Shown piece by piece: positions 18,011 to 25,616 of a stretch of 55,970 nucleotides of DNA. The notes beneath the pieces were generated by a model. The model saw only the letters and a list, made by a program, of their open reading frames with translations, had not been told where the DNA came from and ran no database searches. The first letter of the stretch is position 1; the number at the start of each line of letters is the position of its first letter. A program made the position numbers and the translations under genes. This DNA is from Rhodobacterales bacterium (GTDB lineage: Bacteria; Pseudomonadota; Alphaproteobacteria; Rhodobacterales; Rhodobacteraceae). The DNA lies in contig JAACUH010000068.1 of assembly GCA_009993005.1 (NCBI GenBank), positions 1-55,970 of the forward strand. Direction: 5' to 3'.

Positions 18011-19299
18011 CCAAGACGCTGTTTCACAACGCCCGCCTGATCGACCCTGAGGGCGACAGCGTCACCCCCGGTGCGCTGATCGTGGACGATGGCCGCATCA
18101 CGCAGGTGCTGGCCCACGCCCCCGCCAACATGGACCGCTTTCCGCCGACGCACCGGATCGACTGCGGCGGGCTCTGCCTTGCCCCCGGGATCGTCGATAT
18201 CGGCGTCAAGGTCAGCGAACCGGGCGAGCGCCACAAGGAAAGTTTTCGCAGCGCGGGCCGGGCGGCGGCGGCAGGTGGGGTGACCACGATCGTCACCCGG
18301 CCCGACACGACCCCCGCGATCGACACGCCCGAAGTGCTCGAATTTGTCGCGCGGCGCGCGCAGGCCGACAGCATCGTGCGGGTGCTGCCGATGGCCGCGC
18401 TGACCAAGGGGCGCGCCGGGCGCGAGATGACCGAGATCGGGTTCCTGCGCGATGCGGGTGCGGTGGCATTTACCGATGGCGATCATGTCGTCTCCGACAC
18501 CCGCGTGCTGTCGCGCGCGCTGACCTATGCGCGCAGCCTCGGCGCGCTGGTGATCGGCCATGTGCAGGACCCCGGCCTGAGCCATGGCGCCGCTGTCACG
18601 GCGGGCAAGTTCGCCTCGCTGCGCGGCCTGCCCGGTGTGTCGCCGATGGCGGAACGCATGGCGCTCGACCGTGACATCGCGCTGATCGAGATGACCGGCG
18701 TGCGCTATCACGCCGACCAGATCACCACGGCCCGCGCGCTGCCCGCGCTGGCCCGCGCCAAGGCCAACGGCCATGACATCACCGCGGGGGTGAGCATCCA
18801 CCATCTCACGCTCAACGAGCTCGACGTGGCCGATTACCGCAGTTTCTTCAAGCTGACCCCGCCGCTGCGGTCCGAGGATGACCGCATCGCCGTGGTGCAG
18901 GCGGTGGCCGACGGGCTGATCGACATCATCTGTTCGATGCACACGCCGCAGGACGAGGAATCCAAACGCCTGCCGTTCGAGGCGGCGGCCGCCGGCGCCG
19001 TGGGGCTCGAAACGCTGCTGCCGGCGAGCCTGCGGCTCTACCATGCCGGGCAGATGACCCTGCCAGGGCTCTTTCGCGCGCTGTCGCTCAACCCCTCGCG
19101 GCGGCTGGGGCTGGCGAGCGGGCGGATGGCGGCGGGGGCGCCGGCCGATCTGGTGCTGTTCGACCCCGATGCGCCCTTTGTGCTCAACCGCGCCACGCTG
19201 CGGTCGAAATCGCGCAACACCCCCTTTGACGGCGCGCGGATGCAGGGCATCGTGCGCGGCACATGGGTCGCGGGTGTCCGCGTGGATGAGGTGGCGTGA
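18007..19299 (+). CDS. pyrC: Dihydroorotase-like protein lacking metal ligands
   Basis: A 430-aa amidohydrolase-family protein that aligns over its full length with type I dihydroorotase: PGIVDIGVKVSEPGERHKES, GHVQDPGLS, SIHHLTLN, PPLRSEDDR and LPFEAAAAGAVGLETLLP. Key residues are changed. The D-x-H-x-H metal motif reads D64-I-G-V-K68, the next metal histidine is Gln238 (YHADQIT) and the catalytic aspartate of the usual DHAP motif is Met311 (SMHTP). His185 and His265/266 remain. Pseudomonas has such a non-catalytic DHOase (PyrC'/PyrX) that supports the ATCase complex. The same is inferred here, with a catalytic DHOase expected elsewhere. The start ATG overlaps the previous stop (ATGA). Confidence 0.9.
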   Translation: MTKTLFHNARLIDPEGDSVTPGALIVDDGRITQVLAHAPANMDRFPPTHRIDCGGLCLAPGIVDIGVKVSEPGERHKESFRSAGRAAAAGGVTTIVTRPDTTPAIDTPEVLEFVARRAQADSIVRVLPMAALTKGRAGREMTEIGFLRDAGAVAFTDGDHVVSDTRVLSRALTYARSLGALVIGHVQDPGLSHGAAVTAGKFASLRGLPGVSPMAERMALDRDIALIEMTGVRYHADQITTARALPALARAKANGHDITAGVSIHHLTLNELDVADYRSFFKLTPPLRSEDDRIAVVQAVADGLIDIICSMHTPQDEESKRLPFEAAAAGAVGLETLLPASLRLYHAGQMTLPGLFRALSLNPSRRLGLASGRMAAGAPADLVLFDPDAPFVLNRATLRSKSRNTPFDGARMQGIVRGTWVAGVRVDEVA

Positions 19300-19904
19300 T
19301 GCCGGTGATCGAGAACAGTGCCGTTGTCCTGACGCTCTGGGCGACGCTGGGCTATCTGCTGGGTTCGGTGCCGTTCGGCGTGCTGCTGGCGCGGGTGTTC
19401 GGGCTGGGCGACCTGCGCAAGATCGGGTCGGGCAATATCGGCGCGACAAACGTGCTGCGCACCGGCAACAAACGCGCGGCGGCGCTGACGCTCCTGCTCG
19501 ACGGGGGCAAGGGCGCGGTGGCGGTCCTGGCCGCGCGCTGGCTGGCCGGCGAGGACGCGGCCCAACTGGCGGCCCTCGCGGCCTTTATCGGCCATTGCTT
19601 TCCCATCTGGCTGGGGTTTCGCGGCGGCAAGGGGGTGGCGACGTTTCTCGGCATCATGCTTGCGCTGGCCTGGCCCGTGGGGCTGGCCGCCTGTGCGACC
19701 TGGGTGCTGGTCGCGGCCGTCATGCGCTATTCCTCGCTCGCAGCGCTGATGGCGGCGGGGATGTCGCCGGTCTGGGCGGCGTTTCTGGGCCGGGGCGAGG
19801 TCATGCTGCTCGCCGCGGCGCTGGCGATACTGATCTATGCCCGGCACTGGGGCAACATCGCGCGCCTGCGTGCCGGGACAGAGCCGAGGATCGGCGCGAA
19901 ATAG
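19299..19904 (+). CDS. plsY: Glycerol-3-phosphate acyltransferase PlsY
   Basis: PlsY transfers acyl groups from acyl-phosphate to glycerol-3-phosphate, the first step of phospholipid synthesis, in the inner membrane. The 201-aa protein has about five membrane segments and the three family motifs: GSVPFGVLLARVFG, GSGNIGATNVLRTGNK and GHCFPIWLGFRGGKGVATFLG, with LLDGGKG between. The ATG at 19299 overlaps the preceding TGA by one base; a GTG codon directly before it (19296) could also start. It is the last gene of the pyrB operon and stops 3 bp from the next convergent gene. Confidence 0.96.
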   Translation: MPVIENSAVVLTLWATLGYLLGSVPFGVLLARVFGLGDLRKIGSGNIGATNVLRTGNKRAAALTLLLDGGKGAVAVLAARWLAGEDAAQLAALAAFIGHCFPIWLGFRGGKGVATFLGIMLALAWPVGLAACATWVLVAAVMRYSSLAALMAAGMSPVWAAFLGRGEVMLLAAALAILIYARHWGNIARLRAGTEPRIGAK

Positions 19905-19907
19905 CCC

Positions 19908-20192
19908 CTATTTGCTGGCCAGCCGTTCCATCGCGGCGGCGGTGCGCTTGGTGTTCTGGTAGATACCGAGGCCCAGATACATCAGCCCACCGATGAACAC
20001 GAGGTAAAGCGCCCCGCCCACCAGCACCGCCAACCCGGCGAGCGGCCCGCCGCCCATCTGCTGGCCATTCATCATCATGCCCTGCCCGCCACCAAAGGCG
20101 ACCACCCCGGCCGCGACGACGATGACGATGGCGAGGATCACGAGGATCACGCCGACCAGAATCTCGAACGAATTGATAAAAAAATCACGCAT
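19908..20192 (-). CDS. Small two-segment membrane protein, unknown
   Basis: A 94-aa hypothetical protein. Two hydrophobic segments (about residues 9-32, ILVGVILVILAIVIVVAAGVVAF, and 50-72, LAGLAVLVGGALYLVFIGGLMYLG) are separated by a Gly/Met/Gln-rich loop, QGMMMNGQQMGGG. The C-terminal tail is short and charged. No family recognised with confidence. The ATG at 20192 follows AAAGGGAGCG, a good ribosome-binding site; the upstream in-frame extension lacks one. Confidence 0.7.
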   Translation of the reverse strand: MRDFFINSFEILVGVILVILAIVIVVAAGVVAFGGGQGMMMNGQQMGGGPLAGLAVLVGGALYLVFIGGLMYLGLGIYQNTKRTAAAMERLASK

Positions 20193-20282
20193 GATTGCGC
20201 TCCCTTTGCTGTCAATGACGCGGCATCGGGTGGTCCTCAGCCCATGCCGCACGCAAGATGTCGCGCCGCATGGGGCCGTTTG

Positions 20283-21629
20283 TCAATATGTGGTCTCGGG
20301 GTAGATCCGGTCCAGATCGCCTGCCCAGTCGCCGTGATAGCGGTCGAGCAACTCGTCCGCCCGCACACGCCCGCTTGCCGCGCTTTCGGCCAGCACGTCG
20401 AGGAACGGCGCCTCCCCCAGCCCGCGCGCCTCAAGGCCTGCCTGCGCGATGGCCACGACTTCGCGCGCGAGGTCCTGCATCCGCAGCCCGCCGACCGTGG
20501 CCTGCAACGCCTCCTGCGACGCCGCGACGCGCAGCGCCTCGCGCGTCTGCGCGTCCCAGCCCTTGGCCAGGTCCCAGGCGGCGTCGAGCGCGCCCTCGTC
20601 ATACATCAGCCCGACCCAGAGCGCGGGCAGCGCGTTCAGCCGGTCCACCGGGCCGCAATCGGCGCCGCGCATCTCGATATATTGCTTGAGCCGCGCCTCG
20701 GGGAACACGGTTGTCAGATGGTCGGCCCAGTCCGACAGGGTCGGCACCTCGCCCGGCAAGGCGGGCAGTTCGCCGCGCAGGAAGTCGCGGAAGGACTGGC
20801 CCAGCGCGTCGATATACTGCCCGTCGCGATAGACGAAATACATCGGCACATCGAGCACCCAGTCGGCATAGCGCGCGAAGCCCATGCCATCCTCGAACAC
20901 GAAAGGCAGCATCCCGGTGCGGCTGTCGTCGAGCCCGCGCCAGATGCGCGACCGCCAGCTCTTGTGCCCGTTGGGCTTGCCGTCAAAGAATGGCGAGCTG
21001 GCGAAAAGCGCGGTTGCCACCGGCTGCAACGCAATCGCCACGCGCAGCTTTTGCACCATGTCGGCCTCGGACGAGAAATCGAGGTTCACCTGCACGGTGC
21101 TGGTGCGATACATCATCTGGGTGCCATGCGTGCCCACGCGCCCCATATAGTCGGTCATCAGCCGATAGCGCCCCTTGGGCATCACCGGCATCTGCGCATG
21201 GCTCCAGACCGGCGCGGCGCCCAGCCCCATGAACCGCACGCCCATCGGGTCGGCAATCGCCGCGACCTCTGCCAGATGGTTCGCCGTCTCGGCCGCGGTG
21301 TCATGCACCGACATCAGCGGCGCGCCCGACAGCTCGAACTGCCCGCCGGGTTCGAGCGAGATATTGGCGCCATCGCGCGTGAGCCCGATGATATGCCCGC
21401 CCTCGCGCACTTCGGCCCAGCCAAAGCGGTCGCGCAACCCTTCGAGCAGCGCGCGGATGGACCGCGGCCCGTCATAGGGCAGCGGCGCCAGCGTGTCGGC
21501 CAGATAGCCGAATTTCTCGTGCTCCGTGCCCAGCCGCCAGTCGCTCTTGGGCTTGCAGCCAAGGGCGAGGAACTCGGCCAGTTGGTCAGGATGCTCGATC
21601 GGGCCGCCGCCGGACTGTGGGATGGACAT
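20283..21629 (-). CDS. gshA: Glutamate-cysteine ligase (plant/proteobacterial GCS2 type)
   Basis: This enzyme makes gamma-glutamylcysteine from glutamate, cysteine and ATP, the committed step of glutathione synthesis. The 448-aa protein has the family features RLGTEHEKFGY, SLEPGGQFELSGAP, MYRTSTVQVNLDFSSE, SPFFDGKPNG and YIEMRGADCG. The type is the one shared by alphaproteobacteria and plants. I start at 21629 (MSIPQSGGGPI), preceded at about 10 bases by GGAG; the upstream ATG at 21677 has no support. Confidence 0.96.
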   Translation of the reverse strand: MSIPQSGGGPIEHPDQLAEFLALGCKPKSDWRLGTEHEKFGYLADTLAPLPYDGPRSIRALLEGLRDRFGWAEVREGGHIIGLTRDGANISLEPGGQFELSGAPLMSVHDTAAETANHLAEVAAIADPMGVRFMGLGAAPVWSHAQMPVMPKGRYRLMTDYMGRVGTHGTQMMYRTSTVQVNLDFSSEADMVQKLRVAIALQPVATALFASSPFFDGKPNGHKSWRSRIWRGLDDSRTGMLPFVFEDGMGFARYADWVLDVPMYFVYRDGQYIDALGQSFRDFLRGELPALPGEVPTLSDWADHLTTVFPEARLKQYIEMRGADCGPVDRLNALPALWVGLMYDEGALDAAWDLAKGWDAQTREALRVAASQEALQATVGGLRMQDLAREVVAIAQAGLEARGLGEAPFLDVLAESAASGRVRADELLDRYHGDWAGDLDRIYPETTY

Positions 21630-21783
21630 CGGGGGAGGCTCCGTCGGGTTGCGAGTGTCAACGCATGTGACCTGCAACCAAGCGGCGGAGTTGTCAATCG
21701 GGCGCGATACAGCGGATCATTGTCAGAGAGCGGGCGCGGGCCTAGGCTGACACGCATTGGAGTTGTTCATTTGGAGCTTTGTC

Positions 21784-23127
21784 ATGCGCCAGCTTGTTCT
21801 GACTGCGGCCCTGTCGGCGTTTTTCGTCCTGACCGGCTGCGACGCACCCGAGACGGGGACGGCGATCCCCACCCCGATCGACAGCGGTGCGCGCGGCGCG
21901 GCCGACATTGCCGGTGGCCCGGTGCGCGCCTTGCCCTCGCCCGTAATTGAGGCGCCCGTGGTCGAGGCGCCCGTATTCGAAGCGCCCGTGGTCGAAGCTT
22001 CGGCGGCATCGGCGCCTGCTGCGGGGCGCGGGCTGGTGCGGGCCGGAGTGCTCACAGCGGGCGATATCGACGACCGGCTGAACCTTGCGGCGTTTACCCG
22101 TTATCTCGCCCAGACCCGGGCCGCCACCCGCCTGCCGATGGGCAATTTCAGCGGCCCGGTGCTGGCGCAGGTGGTCGGCGCTGATGGCCGCGCGGCCGCC
22201 CGCCAGCGTGTGACCCTGCGCCATGTGGGTGCGGCAGAGCCGTTTTACGACGGCTGGTCGGGGGTGGACGGGATGGTGACGGTCTTTCCCGCGATCCTGG
22301 GCGCCGGGCGGGCAGGTGCTGTCGAGATGCGCGCCTTTGCCGAAGGCGCGCCCGCGCCCGTGACCGCGACCCTTCAGACCGGCGCGCCGCGTCAGGTGGT
22401 GCGGGTGCCCGGCGCCGTGACCCAGCCGCCCGCATTTCTTGACCTGGTCTTTGTGGTCGATACGACCGGCAGCATGGGGGACGAGCTGGACTGGCTGACG
22501 CGCGACCTGAGCCGCATCGTATCGGCCGCCGCGCGCGGCTATGGCGGAGTGGATATCCGCTACGGGCTCATCCTCTACCGCGACCAGGGGGATGACTATG
22601 TCGTGCGGACCTATCCCTTTACCGGGTCTGCCGCGACGATGCGGGCGCAGCTGCGCGCACAGAGCGCGGATGGCGGCGGCGACTACCCCGAGGCGGCGGC
22701 CGATGCGCTGGCGGCGGCTGCGGCGCTGCCCTGGCGGCGCGGGCGCGGGGCGCGGCTGCTGTTCCACATCGCCGATGCGCCGCCGCATGACGCCGATGCC
22801 GCGCGGTACCTGGCTGCGGCCGCGGCGGCTTTGCGGGCGAATGTCACCATCCATGCGCTGGGCGCCAGTGGCGTCGAGACCGAGGCGGAGTACCTGATGC
22901 GGCAGGCCGCCGCGCAGACCGGCGGGCGCTATCTGTTCCTGACCGACGACAGCGGCGTGGGCCTCGCCCATGCAGAGCCGCGGATCTCGTGCTATCAGGT
23001 GACGCTGCTCAGCGACCTTGTCACACGGGTGCTGCGGGCGGAGTTGTCGGGTGCGCGGGTGGAGCCTGCGGCGGCGGACGTGATCCGCAGCGTGGGCAGC
23101 TACCGGGGCGGGGTCTGCCTCGACTGA
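21784..23127 (+). CDS. von Willebrand factor A-domain lipoprotein
   Basis: A 447-aa predicted lipoprotein: signal segment LVLTAALSAFFVL then the lipobox LTGC. A short low-complexity linker follows with repeated A-P-V/F-x-E units (VIEAPVVEAPVFEAPVVEA). The centre has a beta-rich region. A vWA domain starts near residue 220 with LDLVFVVDTTGSMGDEL, whose D-x-T-x-S is the metal-ion adhesion (MIDAS) motif. No fused enzymatic domain is visible. Likely a periplasmic or surface binding protein; partner unknown. The start is the ATG at 21784, behind TTGGAGC. Its stop is followed by the CGTACG palindromes. Confidence 0.85.
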   Translation: MRQLVLTAALSAFFVLTGCDAPETGTAIPTPIDSGARGAADIAGGPVRALPSPVIEAPVVEAPVFEAPVVEASAASAPAAGRGLVRAGVLTAGDIDDRLNLAAFTRYLAQTRAATRLPMGNFSGPVLAQVVGADGRAAARQRVTLRHVGAAEPFYDGWSGVDGMVTVFPAILGAGRAGAVEMRAFAEGAPAPVTATLQTGAPRQVVRVPGAVTQPPAFLDLVFVVDTTGSMGDELDWLTRDLSRIVSAAARGYGGVDIRYGLILYRDQGDDYVVRTYPFTGSAATMRAQLRAQSADGGGDYPEAAADALAAAAALPWRRGRGARLLFHIADAPPHDADAARYLAAAAAALRANVTIHALGASGVETEAEYLMRQAAAQTGGRYLFLTDDSGVGLAHAEPRISCYQVTLLSDLVTRVLRAELSGARVEPAAADVIRSVGSYRGGVCLD

Positions 23128-23155
23128 CCTTTGCGCGGGGCGGCCGCGCCGGGTG

Positions 23156-23205
23156 AAAATTCTTCGTACGAAGAATTTTGGAAGAATTTTCGTACGAAAA
23201 TTCTT
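23156..23205. repeat. Pair of 24-bp CGTACG-centred palindromes
   Basis: Two perfect 24-bp palindromes separated by 2 bp lie between convergent genes. The first (23156-23179) has arms AAAATTCTT / AAGAATTTT around CGTACG (23165-23170). The second (23182-23205) has the arms in the opposite order, AAGAATTTT / AAAATTCTT, around CGTACG (23191-23196). Related copies are at 29688 and 33713-33762. Probably bidirectional terminators or a protein-binding dyad; no long T tract follows. Confidence 0.85.
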
Positions 23206-23227
23206 GCCCCGTCGGCCTTGGCGCGCC

Positions 23228-23743
23228 TCAGTGCAGGCCGATGCGCGCGGTGGTGCGCCAGATCTCGACCCTTGCGGCGGGCGTGCGCGCGAGCGCGTCG
23301 AGCATCCGTTCCGTGCGCAGGCCGGGCAGGGCGGCAAACACGTCAAAGAGGCCATCGGCGCCCTCGGCGTTGACTGGGATGGCGAGGCTCTGGCCGCCCA
23401 CACCGGTGAGCACCCAGTGCGGCGGACGCCCGGTCGGGTCGAGGTCGAGCCGCGTGATATCGTCGATGTCGATCACCCCGCCGGTGAGCGGGCCGAAATA
23501 GGCGAGCCTGCGTTCATCGATCTGCACCACGCCCGCGCCGCCGCCGCCCTGCCGGAACCGCAACCGTTGCAGCGCAACCGTGCCAAGGCCCGCCGCGAGG
23601 ATCACCATGAGGACCCCGATCCAGCGCAGCAGCGCCGGTTCGGTCAGCGCCCACCACAGACCCCAGAGCAGGATCGCGCCCGCCATGATCGGTTCGCGCC
23701 AGCGCAAAAGCGCTTCGCGGGCGGGCTGGCGGATAAAGGCCAT
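23228..23743 (-). CDS. Membrane protein of unknown function
   Basis: A 171-aa protein that I cannot place in a family. Two hydrophobic segments (about residues 18-35, IMAGAILLWGLWWAL, and 40-58, WIGVLMVILAAGLGTVAL) precede a soluble part of about 110 aa that begins with a Gly run (QGGGGAGVVQIDERRLAYFGP) and has beta-rich character with GGVIDIDDITRLDLD. That layout (membrane hairpin then short beta domain) resembles the PH-like gene at 17561, but the similarity is only in shape. Divergent from the luxR-type gene, 112 bp away. Confidence 0.65.
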   Translation of the reverse strand: MAFIRQPAREALLRWREPIMAGAILLWGLWWALTEPALLRWIGVLMVILAAGLGTVALQRLRFRQGGGGAGVVQIDERRLAYFGPLTGGVIDIDDITRLDLDPTGRPPHWVLTGVGGQSLAIPVNAEGADGLFDVFAALPGLRTERMLDALARTPAARVEIWRTTARIGLH

Positions 23744-23810
23744 GGGGCATCCTTTCGCGCGGTGTGGCGACGTCCTGCATCAGATAGGCACGACAACAGG
23801 CAAAGGCAAA

Positions 23811-23854
23811 GCGACAGGCTTGACCCGGCAGGATGCACCGGGCCAGTCTGTCGC
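23811..23854 (+). promoter_or_regulatory. Hairpin immediately before the luxR-type start codon
   Basis: GCGACAG (23811-23817) pairs with CTGTCGC (23848-23854), and within it CCCGG (23824-23828) pairs with CCGGG (23838-23842). The outer stem ends 1 base before the ATG at 23856, where a ribosome-binding site would normally lie; I see no free GGAG outside it. Could restrict translation or be an operator dyad. Confidence 0.45.
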
Positions 23855-23855
23855 C

Positions 23856-24596
23856 ATGGAGAGGGACTGCGACGCCATCGGGATCGTCTTGGCCTTGGCT
23901 GGCATGACCACGCCTTCGCAGGTTCTCGGTGTGCTTGCCCGGCGGGCCGGGGCCCTGGGTCTGCCCACCTATGCCATCGGCACGATGCCCGCGCCCGGTG
24001 CCGCCGGGCCCGGCGACCGCTTCTTCTACCACAACTGGCCCGAGAGCTGGCCCGAAACCTATGCCCAGCGTGGCTTTGCCGCGATAGACCCGACGCTGCG
24101 GGCGGCGGCCCGGTCGCTCGTGCCGCTGACCTGCAGCGCGATCAAGGCCGGACGCGCCGGTTTCGTGCCCGATGCTGCCCAATGCGCCATGTTCGCTGCG
24201 GCCGAGGCGCTGGGGATGTGCGATGGCGTCATCGTGCCGCTGTTCGGCCCGCATGGCTATCAGGCGATGGCCTGTTTTGTCGGCCCGGGCCCAGAGCCCA
24301 CACCGCGCGTGATGGCGGAACTTCATCTGCTGGCCATCCATGGCCATGCCCGGCTGATGGCGCTGCAGCACGGCACCACCATGCGCAGCGATACCGTCAT
24401 CGCCCTGTCAGAGCGGGAGTGCGCGGTCCTGCGGGCCGCGATCCACGGCAATGCCGACGCGCGAATCGGGCGGGATCTCGGGATCAGCCTGCGAACCGTG
24501 CGGTTTCACTTCGCGTCGATCCGGCACAAGCTTGACGCTAAATCGCGGATCGAAGCTATCGCAAAGGCTGTAAGTCTTCACCTGATTCAAGGTTGA
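23856..24596 (+). CDS. LuxR-type autoinducer-binding regulator (solo)
   Basis: A 246-aa quorum-sensing-type transcription factor. The N-terminal acyl-homoserine-lactone-binding domain keeps Trp65, Tyr69, Asp78 and Pro79 (WPETY and IDPT), which align with TraR W57, Y61, D70 and P71. The fifth aromatic position (TraR W85) is Cys93. The C-terminal GerE helix-turn-helix spans about residues 182-240 (LSERECAVLRAAIHGNADARI, then SLRTVRFHFASIRHKLDAKSR). No luxI synthase gene is in the window, so it is a LuxR solo. I chose the ATG at 23856; an earlier in-frame ATG would overlap the divergent promoter region. Regulatory dyads flank it on both sides. Confidence 0.88.
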   Translation: MERDCDAIGIVLALAGMTTPSQVLGVLARRAGALGLPTYAIGTMPAPGAAGPGDRFFYHNWPESWPETYAQRGFAAIDPTLRAAARSLVPLTCSAIKAGRAGFVPDAAQCAMFAAAEALGMCDGVIVPLFGPHGYQAMACFVGPGPEPTPRVMAELHLLAIHGHARLMALQHGTTMRSDTVIALSERECAVLRAAIHGNADARIGRDLGISLRTVRFHFASIRHKLDAKSRIEAIAKAVSLHLIQG

Positions 24597-24597
24597 C

Positions 24598-24613
24598 CTG
24601 TCACAAGTGACAG
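24598..24613. promoter_or_regulatory. lux-box-like dyad after the luxR-type gene
   Basis: CTGTCAC-AA-GTGACAG, a perfect 7-bp inverted repeat with a 2-bp spacer, flanked by AC and TT to give a 20-bp element. It starts two bases after the luxR stop. The spacer is too short for a stable RNA hairpin, so a DNA operator is more likely. LuxR-family sites typically begin CT-G/A and have a 20-bp dyad, which this resembles. Binding is not shown. Confidence 0.4.
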
Positions 24614-24698
24614 TTGGGGGCCGCGCGGCAACGGGGAAACATGAGGAGGGTCTTGGTGCCCGTTCCGTGAGTGGAAAGCCAGAATGCATTTTCGAGGT

Positions 24699-24731
24699 GG
24701 GGTCGTGACCTTTGGGTCATGGCCCCTTTTT
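24699..24731 (+). terminator. Strong rho-independent terminator, plus strand
   Basis: A 12-bp stem pairs 24699-24710 (GGGGTCGTGACC) with 24715-24726 (GGTCATGGCCCC) around a TTTG loop, with three G-T pairs, and is followed by TTTTT (24727-24731). It ends transcripts from the luxR side. It also overlaps the last codons of the convergent acetyltransferase gene. Confidence 0.85.
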
Positions 24732-25616
24732 CGTTAGAGCGTTCGAGACAGCAACTGAGGCCGTATGCGTGGCCGTATGCGTGACCGTTGCGGGTGGTGT
24801 GAACAGTGTGAGGTTGAAGGTGCCCTGCCGCTCAAAGCCCAGCGCGACATAGGCCCGCACCGCCATGTCGCTGGCTGCAAAGAGAACGGCGCGCGCGACG
24901 CCCTCTGCCCGCGCCTCGGCCAGATGCAGCGCCAGCGCCAGCCGGGCCAGTCCCTGCCCGCGCAGCGCGGGGGGCGTATAGACACCCCCGATCTGCACCG
25001 TATCGGGCAGCCTTGCGTTGAAGCCGGTCATCGCGACCGGCACGCCGTCCCGCAGCAACACCCGGTGGCTGTCGGCCGCGACATATCCGTCGATGTCGCG
25101 CGTGGCCTGCGCGGCGGCGCCGGCCGCGTCCTGCCCCAGCACCTCGGTGCCATAGGCGGCACGCCAGCCGGTCACCAGATCGCGGGGCGCATCGCCCAGC
25201 GGTATCAGCCGCGCGCCGCTGGCATCGGGCATCCGCAGCGCATCAAGCGGCAAGGTAAAGAGCGGCTCGTCGCGCGACAGGCTGGCCGGGGCCTCTGCCA
25301 GCCCCAGAGCGGCGCGCAAGGGCGCGACCTGCGCGGCCGCCCCGAGGATGCCGATCAACCGCGTGCCGGCCAGAACCTGCGCCGCCGCTGCAATCGCCCC
25401 GCCGGAAAGCTGCGGCATCGCCATACCCTCTTCGGTCACGGCCATCACATCGGTGATCCGGCCGCCGTCGCGCCGCAGCCAGAGCCGCAGCGCGCGGGGG
25501 TGCCCGCCTGCCATGCCGTGGTTTTGCAGATTGGCCAGCGTGAACATCGAGGTTTCGATATATGCGGTCAGAAAAGCGGTGATCGCCGCGCGGTCGGCCT
25601 CGGTTGCCGGGATCAT
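24717..25616 (-). CDS. GNAT-family N-acetyltransferase
   Basis: A 299-aa protein. The C-terminal half has the acetyl-CoA-binding GNAT core: VQIGGVYTPPALRGQGLARLALALHLAEARAEG, with the R-G-Q-G-L-A loop of motif A, then AVRAYVALGFERQG near the end. The N-terminal half (MIPATEADRAAITAFLTAYIE) belongs to the less conserved part seen in two-domain acetyltransferases. Substrate unknown. The ATG at 25616 overlaps the rsmE stop by four bases (ATGA). The final Thr/Ala-rich residues (TVTHTATHTASVAV) overlap the plus-strand terminator. Confidence 0.87.
   Translation of the reverse strand: MIPATEADRAAITAFLTAYIETSMFTLANLQNHGMAGGHPRALRLWLRRDGGRITDVMAVTEEGMAMPQLSGGAIAAAAQVLAGTRLIGILGAAAQVAPLRAALGLAEAPASLSRDEPLFTLPLDALRMPDASGARLIPLGDAPRDLVTGWRAAYGTEVLGQDAAGAAAQATRDIDGYVAADSHRVLLRDGVPVAMTGFNARLPDTVQIGGVYTPPALRGQGLARLALALHLAEARAEGVARAVLFAASDMAVRAYVALGFERQGTFNLTLFTPPATVTHTATHTASVAVSNALTKKGP

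Noticed and set aside
24641-24670. Nine-codon frame after luxR with a ribosome-binding site
   Set aside because: Too short to call; kept only as part of the small-RNA idea, since nothing besides a nearby GGGGA supports translation.
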